Shown: positions 8,047 through 15,253 of the stretch, piece by piece
Position numbering within the stretch: position 1 is the stretch's first letter
Layout: each line of letters begins with the position of its first letter
NCBI GenBank assembly: GCA_036274195.1
Contig: DASUGD010000190.1
Location: forward strand, 1 to 64,000
Length of the DNA: 64,000 nucleotides
Reading direction: 5' to 3'
DNA from: JAJKIV01 sp036274195
GTDB lineage: Bacteria > Gemmatimonadota > Gemmatimonadetes > Gemmatimonadales > Gemmatimonadaceae
Notes under the pieces: model-generated
What the model was told of the DNA's origin: nothing
Database searches by the model: none
The model's input: the letters and a program-made list of their open reading frames with translations, nothing else
Translations under genes and position numbers: made by a program

Positions 8047-8615
8047 CAGGTCACGTCGTGCGTCACGTCGTGCGTCTCTCGCCCGGGAAGTGGGGACTGT
8101 GGGCGCTGTGTTTGATTCTCGGCGCTTCTCCCGTGAGCGCCCAACGCGTGAGTAGCGCGCAGTCGCAGCCTGGCGCTCCCGCGCAGCAGGGGCGCGCGCT
8201 CGAGCGGCAGTTTCGCGAGCGATTCGCCGAGGTCGTGAAGCGGCGCCTCAACCTCGATGACACGCAGATGCAGCAGCTCGGTCGAGTCAACGATCGGTTC
8301 GAGAGCGATCGCATGCAGCTGCTCCGCGACGAGCGGCGCGCGCGTCAGGCACTGCGCGCCGAGGTGCTCGCGGGCGATTCCGCCGATCAGAAGAAGGTCG
8401 CGGGTCTGCTCGATGAGATGCTCACGATTCAGCGGCGGCGACTCGATCTCACGGAAAGTGAGCAGCGCGAGCTCGCGGCGTTCATGACACCGACGCAGCG
8501 AGCACAGTATTTCGCCATTCAGGACCAGCTTCGGCAACGCCTCGAGAATCTTCGTCGGCAGCGGCAGGAGCGACGGGCAGGGGCTGGCCCAGGTGGCCGG
8601 CGTCCGCTGCCGTAG
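8043..8615 (+). CDS. Spy/CpxP-like periplasmic protein
   Basis: A 190-residue exported protein with signal peptide (KWGLWALCLILGASPVSAQ). The mature part is almost all helix and highly charged: FRERFAEVVKRRLNLDDTQMQQL, a long central helix, then MTPTQRAQYFAIQDQLRQR. The LDDTQMQQL and LTESEQRELAAFMTPTQRAQY pattern matches Spy/CpxP-type LTxxQ helices, which act as periplasmic chaperones or metal/stress sensors. The ATG at 8043 overlaps the anti-sigma stop (ATGA). By context it is either the stress signal receiver or a target of the sigma/anti-sigma pair. Assignment to Spy-like is by fold pattern, not by a diagnostic residue. Confidence 0.75.
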   Translation: MTGHVVRHVVRLSPGKWGLWALCLILGASPVSAQRVSSAQSQPGAPAQQGRALERQFRERFAEVVKRRLNLDDTQMQQLGRVNDRFESDRMQLLRDERRARQALRAEVLAGDSADQKKVAGLLDEMLTIQRRRLDLTESEQRELAAFMTPTQRAQYFAIQDQLRQRLENLRRQRQERRAGAGPGGRRPLP

Positions 8616-8638
8616 GTCGTCAGGCGGGGACCGCCGCG

Positions 8639-8667
8639 TTGAGCGGCGCCACCGAGGCGGCTACATT
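8639..8667 (+). promoter_or_regulatory. Promoter of tRNA-Leu
   Basis: TTGAGC (8639-8644), a 17-bp spacer and TACATT (8662-8667), ending 15 bases before the tRNA 5' end. A small GGCGG-GGA-CCGCC hairpin (8623-8635) just before the -35 may end the preceding operon. Confidence 0.6.
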
Positions 8668-8682
8668 GCGTCGGAGCAGCGC

Positions 8683-8766
8683 GCCCGGGTGGCGGAATCG
8701 GTAGACGCAGGGGACTCAAAATCCCCCGACCTTCGGGTCTTACGAGTTCGAGTCTCGTCCCGGGTA
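8683..8766 (+). tRNA. tRNA-Leu (CAA anticodon)
   Basis: The 84-nt cloverleaf has acceptor GCCCGGG pairing with CCCGGGT (8759-8765, one G-U) and discriminator A at 8766. The D-arm contains GGCGGAATCGGTAGACGC. The anticodon stem-loop is GGGGA-CTCAAAA-TCCCC, giving CAA, which reads TTG. A long class II variable arm precedes the T-arm CGAGTTCGAGTCTCG. The 3' CCA is not encoded. No duplicated 3' end or integrase is seen nearby. Confidence 0.97.
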
Positions 8767-8808
8767 TCAAAGGCTCGATGCCTTCCAACAATTGCGTGCC
8801 GTCTGAGC

Positions 8809-8847
8809 GCCGCGGGCGTCGCCTCGTGTGAGGTTGACGCCCGCGGC
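8809..8847 (+). terminator. GC-rich hairpin downstream of tRNA-Leu
   Basis: GCCGCGGGCGTC (8809-8820) pairs perfectly with GACGCCCGCGGC (8836-8847) around a 15-nt loop. No T-run follows. Position 43 bases after the tRNA suggests a terminator. Confidence 0.5.
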
Positions 8848-8968
8848 CGTTGTGTGACACGAGCCCGCCAGTGAGACAGCACCTCTGGTTGGCAGTGATC
8901 GTCTGAGCGATGGCGCGGCATTGCCGCGCCAAAGCCAGACTCTTTCGTCTCTCGGCCGGCAGGGTATG

Positions 8969-8986
8969 ATACCTCCAAGGAGGTAT
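8969..8986. promoter_or_regulatory. 18-bp perfect palindrome, possible operator
   Basis: ATACCTCC-AA-GGAGGTAT is an exact inverted repeat, flanked by a weaker outer match (GGTA at 8963, TACC at 8989). It overlaps a TATGAT sequence (8965-8970). It lies about 160 bases upstream of an HTH gene, so it could be that regulator's own site; nothing in the sequence proves this. Confidence 0.4.
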
Positions 8987-9142
8987 ATTACCCCATCCAT
9001 CCACGCCACCGCCTAACAACCCAGCTCTTCAGTCAGCGATGGCGCGAACTACCGCTTCGTTGTACTTTCGGGTCAGGCGGCTCGGCATTCGTTAGGGGAC
9101 GTTAGGTGATGCTCGCTTCTCGCCGATCGCCGCCGAAGGCAG

Positions 9143-9673
9143 GTGCTTCGGATGGAATCAGTCTCATCGGCGTTCGAGCGAGACCCAGGCGGGGTGCCGC
9201 TGCCCCCACCGCCGTCTCGCGACCGCGACGGCCTTAGCGCTCTCGAGCGCAAGGCACTCTATCGCGTCCACACCGAGCTGCCGGCCATGCCCGCGTCGCT
9301 CGTCGTCCAGATCCTGCTCTGGCCGGAGAAGATCACCGACTGGGCTCGCGATGAGAGCGTCACCCCGGCCCTCGTGTACAACATGTTGGGCGGGTTCAAG
9401 CCGTATCACGGCCTCCGTGAGCGGCTCGCACAGCGGCTCGGGGTGACCAAGGCAGCGGTCGATCACCTCATCGACGCGCGCCGGCAGCAGCCGTCGTCGC
9501 GCCGGATTCCGGAACCGCCACCGGACTTCGTCCCCGACGACGTCGCGATCCGAACGCATGGGATTCAAAGCGACCCCCCCCAGCTGCCCGACGTCGTGCC
9601 CGGCGACCCGCCCGCTCCACCGGAAGAACGTCCGCGTCCACCGGACAGCGCCCAGATCACCTTCGAGCTGTAA
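9143..9673 (+). CDS. Predicted helix-turn-helix protein with Pro-rich tail
   Basis: The 176-residue protein is of unknown role. Residues ~50-110 (ILLWPEKITDWARDESVTPA through RLAQRLGVTKAAVDHLIDARR) look like a Ner/Cro-type helix-turn-helix, in which a short degenerate recognition helix is followed by a LRERLAQRLGV segment. Residues 1-40 and 115-176 are Pro/Asp-rich and probably disordered. No catalytic or ligand-binding domain is visible. The GTG at 9143 and the ATG at 9152 are both possible starts. It stands alone between the tRNA gap and an envelope gene group. Function as a DNA-binding protein is an inference from the HTH pattern only. Confidence 0.7.
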   Translation: MLRMESVSSAFERDPGGVPLPPPPSRDRDGLSALERKALYRVHTELPAMPASLVVQILLWPEKITDWARDESVTPALVYNMLGGFKPYHGLRERLAQRLGVTKAAVDHLIDARRQQPSSRRIPEPPPDFVPDDVAIRTHGIQSDPPQLPDVVPGDPPAPPEERPRPPDSAQITFEL

Positions 9674-9812
9674 ACCGTCTGTTAAGGTTGGCTCCGGCAT
9701 ACTCACGGAATTGCGCTCACGGCGCGTGGCCCGGTCCGGTGTATGCACTATGCGCGGAGCGGGTACAGGCGCTTCGATCCGACCACTCGCGGCCGCGGTC
9801 CGGGCCCCCGCC

Positions 9813-10931
9813 ATGCACCGACTCCGAATCGCTCAGGTAACGGAGTACTACTATCCGCACCTCGGCGGCATCTGTGAGCACGTCCATTTTCTCGCGCGTG
9901 AGGCGCGGCTCCGCGGCCATCACGTCGACATCATCACCTCGAACCTTGCCGGCGCCGTCGATTCGCCGGACGTCATTCGCGTCGGGCAGAGCGTGCCCGT
10001 TTACGGCAACGGCTCGCTCGCGCGCATCACCGTCGGACGTGCGCTCAGACGCCAGGTGCGCGAAGTCCTGCGTGCCGGCGCGTATGACATCGTGCACGTC
10101 CATTCACCGCTCGCGCCGGTGCTCCCGATGCTCGCGGTCGATGAGGCCGATTGCCCGGTAGTGGGAACCTTCCACACCTATTTCGAGTCGTCGGTCGGCT
10201 ATACGCTCGGACGGCGCTATTTTCAGCGTCGCATGGACCGCCTCGCGGCGGCCGTCGCCGTTTCGCCGACCGTCGTCGAAGCGCACGAACGTTATTTCGA
10301 GACCGAGTGGACGCACATCCCGAACGGCGTAGACACGCAGCTCTTTTCGCCGGACGCTCCGCGACCGATGAGCATCCGCGCGGACGTCCCCTCGGTGCTC
10401 TTCCTCGGACGGTTCGATCCGCGAAACGGGCTCGCGTCGCTCATCGATGCCTTCAAGCGCATTCGGAGCCCGCGCCGTCCGGCGCAGCTGGTCGTCGTCG
10501 GCGATGGCCCGCTTCGCCGCTACTATCGGCGGCTCGCGGCGGGCGACCCAGACATCACGTTCGTGGGTGCCGTGCTGGGCGAGCGCCCCGAGTACTACGC
10601 GAACTGCTCACTCTACGCCTGCCCGACGACCAAGGCATCGTTCGGCATCACGCTGCTCGAGTCGATGGCGTGCGGAACGCCCATCGTGTGCTCGGACCTG
10701 AATGGCTTCCGCAACGTCGTCGCGCACGAGCGCGAGGCGCTGCTCGTACCGTGCGGCGATGCCGGCGCTCTGGCCGATGCACTGGCGATGATGCTCCAGG
10801 ACGACGCGATGAGAGCCCGCCTGGGAGCCACCGGACGCCAGCGCGCGCTGTCCTACGGGTGGCCTCGGGTCAGCGACATGATCCTGGGTCTGTACGCGCG
10901 AATTCTCGGCGCGGAGCGCATCGCCGCGTGA
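9813..10931 (+). CDS. GT4 family glycosyltransferase (PimA-like)
   Basis: Retaining GT-B glycosyltransferase that transfers a sugar from a nucleotide or lipid-linked donor. The protein starts MHRLRIAQVTEYYYPHLGGI with the glycine-rich acceptor loop, has HVHSPL and FHTYFES, and in the C-terminal domain VLFLGRFDPRNGLASLI, VVVGDGPLRR and SFGITLLESMACGTPIV. The second Glu of the EX7E motif is present; the first position is Ala. The 372-residue length is standard. I chose ATG at 9813 because family proteins begin there; the open frame extends back to 9558, with another ATG at 9750. It begins a four-gene group with a polysaccharide deacetylase and a YbhN-like membrane protein, pointing to glycolipid or surface glycan synthesis. 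Confidence 0.88.
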   Translation: MHRLRIAQVTEYYYPHLGGICEHVHFLAREARLRGHHVDIITSNLAGAVDSPDVIRVGQSVPVYGNGSLARITVGRALRRQVREVLRAGAYDIVHVHSPLAPVLPMLAVDEADCPVVGTFHTYFESSVGYTLGRRYFQRRMDRLAAAVAVSPTVVEAHERYFETEWTHIPNGVDTQLFSPDAPRPMSIRADVPSVLFLGRFDPRNGLASLIDAFKRIRSPRRPAQLVVVGDGPLRRYYRRLAAGDPDITFVGAVLGERPEYYANCSLYACPTTKASFGITLLESMACGTPIVCSDLNGFRNVVAHEREALLVPCGDAGALADALAMMLQDDAMRARLGATGRQRALSYGWPRVSDMILGLYARILGAERIAA

Positions 10932-10938
10932 TGCCCGC

Positions 10939-11631
10939 ATGATCGGCACGATTGCGTCCGCCGCAGTCGTGTCGGTCGGAGCGCTCGCCTGGGGTGCGTT
11001 CGAGCGCAACAGCCCGTTGTTCGGGCGCGTGCAGCGCCGCTTGCCTGGCGACGAGCCGGTCGCGGCGCTGACATTCGATGACGGGCCGAATCCCGAGGCA
11101 ACACCCGCCGTCCTCGACGCGTTAGGCGCTGAGGGCGTGTCCGCGACCTTCTTCGTGCTGGGCCGCCACGCGGATCGCTGGCCGGCCATCGTCGAGCGCG
11201 CGACGGCCGAGGGTCACGTCATCGGCAACCACGGCTATCACCACCGGAAGCTGGTCTGGCGCTCGCCGAGCTATGTTCGTGACGACATCATGCGTGGCGC
11301 GGACGCCATCGAGCGGGCCGGCGCAGCGCGTCCGCGGCTCTTCCGCGCGCCGCACGGCCAGCGGAATCCGTGGGTCTCCCCGATAGCGCGCCGTGCAGGC
11401 CAGCGGACCGTCGGCTGGACGCTCGGTGTGTGGGACACCGCACGGCCGGGGTCCGCCGTGATCGCTGAACGGGTACTGCGCGGTACTCGCCCCGGTTCCA
11501 TCATCCTGCTGCATGACGGGGATGGTTACGATCCCGCCGGCGATCGCATGCAGACGGCGCGGGCCCTGCCGCGCCTCATCCGCGGGCTCCGCGAGCGTGG
11601 GTATTCGTTCGTCACGCTGGCGGCGCCGTGA
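10939..11631 (+). CDS. Polysaccharide deacetylase (NodB domain)
   Basis: Carbohydrate esterase family 4 enzyme that removes N- or O-acetyl groups from glycans. The N-terminal ~20 residues are a membrane anchor or uncleaved signal. The NodB motifs are in order: TFDDGPNPEATP (catalytic Asp and metal Asp), HVIGNHGYHHRKL (metal His pair), RAPHGQRN, and IILLHDGDG (catalytic His). The 230-residue length equals one domain. It follows the glycosyltransferase closely, and its stop overlaps the next gene (GTGA), so the substrate is probably the glycan or lipid sugar made by its neighbours. Confidence 0.9.
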   Translation: MIGTIASAAVVSVGALAWGAFERNSPLFGRVQRRLPGDEPVAALTFDDGPNPEATPAVLDALGAEGVSATFFVLGRHADRWPAIVERATAEGHVIGNHGYHHRKLVWRSPSYVRDDIMRGADAIERAGAARPRLFRAPHGQRNPWVSPIARRAGQRTVGWTLGVWDTARPGSAVIAERVLRGTRPGSIILLHDGDGYDPAGDRMQTARALPRLIRGLRERGYSFVTLAAP

Positions 11632-12680
11632 GCGGGCCTGGCGCCAAGCGGCGCTGGCTGCGATGGGCGGTGCCGCTCGCGACGGTCGTGCTGCTCGCAC
11701 TGTTCGCGCGGAAAGTGGACTGGGCGCATGCGTGGAGCGCGATCACACACGCGGACCCCGTGTTGTTAGGCGTCGCGACCGTGGCGAACCTCGCCACGCT
11801 CGTGGTGAAGGGAATTCGCTGGTCGCGGTTTCTGGATGCCGTGGGGATTCACGGAACCGGCCAGGCCCTGCGCACCACGTTTGCCGGGCATGCGCTCAAC
11901 AATGTGCTCGTCGCGAATGGCGGGGATGCGGTGCGTGTCGCCGCAACGGCGCGGAACAGTCAGGTGTCCAGCGCGAGAGTCCTGGCGACCCTCGCGATCG
12001 ACAAGCTCTGCGATCTCGTGAGCTATGCCGTGCTATTCGCCGTCGCCGCCATCTGGCTGCCGCTGCCACCGCAGCTCGGGCGCTGGCGAACCGCGGCGCT
12101 GGTCGCTCTGGCTGTCCTGGGCTCCGTTCTGGCAGGGCTCGTCCTCTGGAGACCCAGGCGTTCGCACGGGGAAGGGCTCGTGGCGGCCGAACAGAGGGTA
12201 GTCGAGCGCGCACGTGATTACTGGCGGAGGCTCACCGCGACGTCGGCGGAGCTCGCGACGCCACGTCGGCTCGCGATCGCCGTGGGCCTTTCATTCGCGT
12301 CGTGGGCTGGGCAGTGGGCCACATTCCACTACGCGGCTCACTCCGCATCCTTCCCGACCACACCCGCGGACTCGCTGCTCGCGCTCCTCGTCGTCAACTT
12401 GAGCTTCGTCGTGCGTTTGACGCCGGGAAACGTCGGCGTCTTCCAGCTGCTTTACACCCTCGCGGCAACGTCGACGGGGCTGGACAAGGATTCTGCCGTC
12501 GCCGTGGCGTTCCTCATCTCGCTCATTCAGTACATTCCCGTCACGATCATCGGTCTGCTGCTCGCCCGCTCGCTGACGGGCGACGCGCACGCCTCCCGTG
12601 CGATGCAGTCACGGCAGCCAGCTGGTCCGAAGAGCGAGCCGCGTGTGGCGATTCGTGGTGAGCACCATCGCCGAACCTGA
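11628..12680 (+). CDS. YbhN/LPG-synthase-like integral membrane protein (UPF0104)
   Basis: A 350-residue polytopic membrane protein of the lysylphosphatidylglycerol synthase transmembrane family (aglD/YbhN type), with about eight hydrophobic segments. Recognisable features are the LLVGVATVANLATLVVKGIRW-like second helix, FAGHALNNVLVANGGDAVR, and NLSFVVRLTPGNVGVFQLLY near the C-terminus. There is no C-terminal aminoacyl-transferase domain, so it is not MprF itself. Family members are implicated in lipid or polyprenyl-sugar handling. The GTG at 11628 overlaps the deacetylase stop, coupling the two. Confidence 0.85.
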   Translation: MSGPGAKRRWLRWAVPLATVVLLALFARKVDWAHAWSAITHADPVLLGVATVANLATLVVKGIRWSRFLDAVGIHGTGQALRTTFAGHALNNVLVANGGDAVRVAATARNSQVSSARVLATLAIDKLCDLVSYAVLFAVAAIWLPLPPQLGRWRTAALVALAVLGSVLAGLVLWRPRRSHGEGLVAAEQRVVERARDYWRRLTATSAELATPRRLAIAVGLSFASWAGQWATFHYAAHSASFPTTPADSLLALLVVNLSFVVRLTPGNVGVFQLLYTLAATSTGLDKDSAVAVAFLISLIQYIPVTIIGLLLARSLTGDAHASRAMQSRQPAGPKSEPRVAIRGEHHRRT

Positions 12681-12684
12681 CGTG

Positions 12685-13662
12685 ATGAGCTCCGAGCGGC
12701 CGAGGGTGTTCGTCGTGCGCAGGCTTCCGTCGGCAATCGAGACGAAGCTGTGCGAGCGCTACGATGCTGCGCTGAACGCGACAGACGAGACGTACCCGCT
12801 GGCGCGGCTGATCGAGGCCGCGCGGAACTTCGACGCGATTGTGCCGACCGTCGTGGATGACGTTCCGGCCGAGGTGTTCGCGGCCGACCCGCTGAGAGCG
12901 CGGATCATTGCGAACTACGGTGTTGGATTCGATCGCATCGACCTCGAGGCGGCGCGAGCCCACAACGTTGTCGTGACCAACACGCCCGGCGTGCTGACGG
13001 AGGACACGGCGGATCTGGCAATGATGCTCATACTCGCGGCGGCCCGCCGAACGAGCGAGGGCGAGCGCCAATTGCGCGCGGGAGACTGGGCGGGGTGGCG
13101 TCCAACGCATCTACTCGGCACTCGGGTGAATGGCGCCACACTCGGCATCGTCGGCTTCGGACGCATCGGCGCCGCGGTCGCCAGGCGAGCGTACCGCGGG
13201 TTTGGCATGCGCGTGCTGTACGTCAATCCCAGTACGCCCGATCCCACCGCCGTGGAGGAGGCCCGCGCACAGCGCTGTGCATCGCTCGAGGAGCTGCTCG
13301 CAGCGAGTGACATCGTCTCGCTCCACGCGCCGGCACGTGAGGGCACGCGACGCATGATCGACGGGCGTCGACTCGAGTCGATGCGCCACGGCGCCATTCT
13401 CGTCAACACCGCGCGTGGCGATCTGATCGACGAGTCGGCCCTGGCCGACGCACTGGAGCGCGGGCACCTGGGCGCGGCGGCGCTCGACGTATTCGAGCGC
13501 GAGCCGGCTGTATCCGATCGGCTGCTCGTGCTTCCCAACATGGTTCTTCTGCCGCACCTCGGCAGCGCGACGACGACATCGCGGGTGGCGATGGGTGAGC
13601 GCGTCCTCGCCAACCTCGACGCGTTTTTCCGCGGACTGGCGCCGCCCGATCGCGTCGCGTGA
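12685..13662 (+). CDS. D-isomer specific 2-hydroxyacid dehydrogenase
   Basis: NAD(P)-dependent oxidoreductase for D-2-hydroxyacids, most like glyoxylate/hydroxypyruvate reductase. The nucleotide-binding motif is GIVGFGRIGAAVARRAY, followed by catalytic Arg in ILVNTARGDLID, Glu in LDVFEREP, and His in LLPHLGSAT. The N-terminal FVVRRLPSAIETKLCERYDA and NYGVGFDRID segments are standard. The 325-residue product from ATG 12685 is the usual length; a GTG at 12658 in the same frame would overlap the upstream gene. Its link to the envelope genes upstream is only positional. Confidence 0.9.
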   Translation: MSSERPRVFVVRRLPSAIETKLCERYDAALNATDETYPLARLIEAARNFDAIVPTVVDDVPAEVFAADPLRARIIANYGVGFDRIDLEAARAHNVVVTNTPGVLTEDTADLAMMLILAAARRTSEGERQLRAGDWAGWRPTHLLGTRVNGATLGIVGFGRIGAAVARRAYRGFGMRVLYVNPSTPDPTAVEEARAQRCASLEELLAASDIVSLHAPAREGTRRMIDGRRLESMRHGAILVNTARGDLIDESALADALERGHLGAAALDVFEREPAVSDRLLVLPNMVLLPHLGSATTTSRVAMGERVLANLDAFFRGLAPPDRVA

Positions 13663-13679
13663 TTCACCAGCCATCGCGC

Positions 13680-13709
13680 TTGCCCGCGGCCCGCGACCCT
13701 CTCTAGCTT
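13680..13709 (+). promoter_or_regulatory. Promoter of pepA
   Basis: TTGCCC (13680-13685), an 18-bp spacer and TAGCTT (13704-13709), with the ATG 31 bases downstream. The -10 and following bases (TAGCTTACC) match the nuo promoter exactly. Confidence 0.55.
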
Positions 13710-13739
13710 ACCCGCCACTTCGCCACCGAAATCCCATCC

Positions 13740-15224
13740 ATGGCTCTCACATTCGCCTTACGAAACGGCGACGCAGCGGACATCGATGCGCCGCTGCTCG
13801 GCGTGCTGCTGCAGACGGGCACCGAGCTGCCCGGTCAACTTCGCACGCTGGATGAGCGCCTCGGCGGCGCGCTGTCCCGCGCGCTCCAGCGCGGTGACTT
13901 TCGCGGGGCCAGAGACGAAACGCTGCACTTCGATGGCGGCGAGAGCGGCGCCGGACGCGTCCTTCTTGTCGGGGTGGGCACACCGGCAGCCGATGCGCCG
14001 GCGGCGTCGATCCGTCGCGGCGCCGCGCTGCTGGCGCGTCAGGGACACCGGATGGGTGCCGGTTCGCTCGCCGCGGTGGCACCGGGCACCGACGATGCCG
14101 CGATCGAGTCGATCGCGATTGGCCTCGCAATGGGGGCGTGGGAGTACATCGACCTGAAAACGCCACCACCCGAAGCGGAGCGGAAGAAGCCGCTCACTCG
14201 CGCTATCATCGTCGCGAATGACTCCAAAGCAGCAAAGGAGGCGCTCTCCCGTGGCGAAGCGATAGCCGCGGGCTACGAGGTCTCACGCCGGCTCGCTCAG
14301 ATGCCGGGGAACCTGTGCACCCCGGACCACCTCGCAAAGACGGCGACGGACATTGGCCGCCGGCACAAGCTCAAGGTCACGGTGCTCGGGCGGCGGGAGA
14401 TGGAGCGCCAGAAGATGGGATCGTTCCTGTGCGTGGCGCAGGGCACCGACCAGGATCCGAAGCTCGTCACCATGGAATATCGCAAGGGGAAGCGAAGCGC
14501 TGCCCCCATTGTGCTCGTGGGTAAGGGACTCTGCTTCGACACCGGCGGCATCTCGATCAAGCCGGCCGACCGGATGGAGTTCATGAAATTCGACATGTGC
14601 GGCGCTGCCGGTGTGCTCGGCGCCATGGAGGCGATCGCGCGGCTCAAGCTCAGGGTGAATGTGGTCGGGATGTTTGGCGCGACCACGAACATGCCGTCCG
14701 GCACGGCGGTGAAACCCGGCGACGTCGTCATCAGTCACCTCGGGAAGTCGATCGAGATCATCAACACGGATGCGGAAGGGCGACTCGTGCTGGCGGATGT
14801 GCTCTCGTATGCGCGCCGGTTCAAGCCCGCCGCCGTAGTCGACGCGGCGACGCTCACCGGCGCGTGCGTCATTGCGCTGGGTCACGTGGCTACCGGCGTG
14901 CTGGGTTCCGATCAGGGCCTGGTCGACGAGGTGCTGAGCGCAGCGAAGCGCGCCGCCGAACCCGGGTGGCAGCTTCCCCTATGGGATGACTACAAGGAGT
15001 TGATCAAGTCCGACGTGGCGGACATCAAGAACACCGGTGGGCGTGCTGGAGGTACGATTACGGCTGCTATGTTCTTGAAGGAGTTCGCAGAGGAGTATCC
15101 GTGGGTGCACCTCGACATCGCTGGTACGGCCTACTCCGAGTCAGACCTCGTGGCGATTCCACGTGGCCCGACCGGGGTGCCCACCGGGACATTCGTCGAG
15201 TTCGTGCGGGGGAGGGCGGGCTGA
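13740..15224 (+). CDS. pepA: Leucyl aminopeptidase (M17 family)
   Basis: Two-metal cytosolic exopeptidase that removes N-terminal residues. The protein is 494 residues, as usual. The N-terminal macro-like domain covers about residues 1-165. The catalytic domain has VGKGLCFDTGGISIKP (metal Lys and Asp), the SAGXXG-equivalent DMCGAAGVLGAMEAIA, the diagnostic NTDAEGRLVLADVLSYA (metal Asp/Glu and bicarbonate Arg), and ADIKNTGGRAGGTITAAMFL. The family can also bind DNA, which is not predictable here. It has its own promoter at 13680. Confidence 0.95.
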   Translation: MALTFALRNGDAADIDAPLLGVLLQTGTELPGQLRTLDERLGGALSRALQRGDFRGARDETLHFDGGESGAGRVLLVGVGTPAADAPAASIRRGAALLARQGHRMGAGSLAAVAPGTDDAAIESIAIGLAMGAWEYIDLKTPPPEAERKKPLTRAIIVANDSKAAKEALSRGEAIAAGYEVSRRLAQMPGNLCTPDHLAKTATDIGRRHKLKVTVLGRREMERQKMGSFLCVAQGTDQDPKLVTMEYRKGKRSAAPIVLVGKGLCFDTGGISIKPADRMEFMKFDMCGAAGVLGAMEAIARLKLRVNVVGMFGATTNMPSGTAVKPGDVVISHLGKSIEIINTDAEGRLVLADVLSYARRFKPAAVVDAATLTGACVIALGHVATGVLGSDQGLVDEVLSAAKRAAEPGWQLPLWDDYKELIKSDVADIKNTGGRAGGTITAAMFLKEFAEEYPWVHLDIAGTAYSESDLVAIPRGPTGVPTGTFVEFVRGRAG

Positions 15225-15253
15225 CCGGTTCATTCGGCGTCGTCGTTCGACCC

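Larger units (their letters stand above)
8767..9142. other. Non-coding gap between tRNA-Leu and the HTH gene
   Basis: A 376-base stretch without a convincing gene on either strand. It holds a 12-bp GC-rich hairpin (8809-8847), a perfect ATACCTCC-AA-GGAGGTAT palindrome (8969-8986), one GCCTAAC (9011) and two near-matches GTTAGG (9088-9105). No tRNA fragment or small-RNA family is recognisable by eye. Confidence 0.6.

Noticed and set aside
8683..9142. Integration (att) site at tRNA-Leu
   Set aside because: No repeat of the tRNA 3' end, integrase or foreign genes follow.
9558..9812. N-terminal extension of the glycosyltransferase from 9558
   Set aside because: It overlaps the HTH gene and has no GT-like sequence; the conserved domain starts at 9813.
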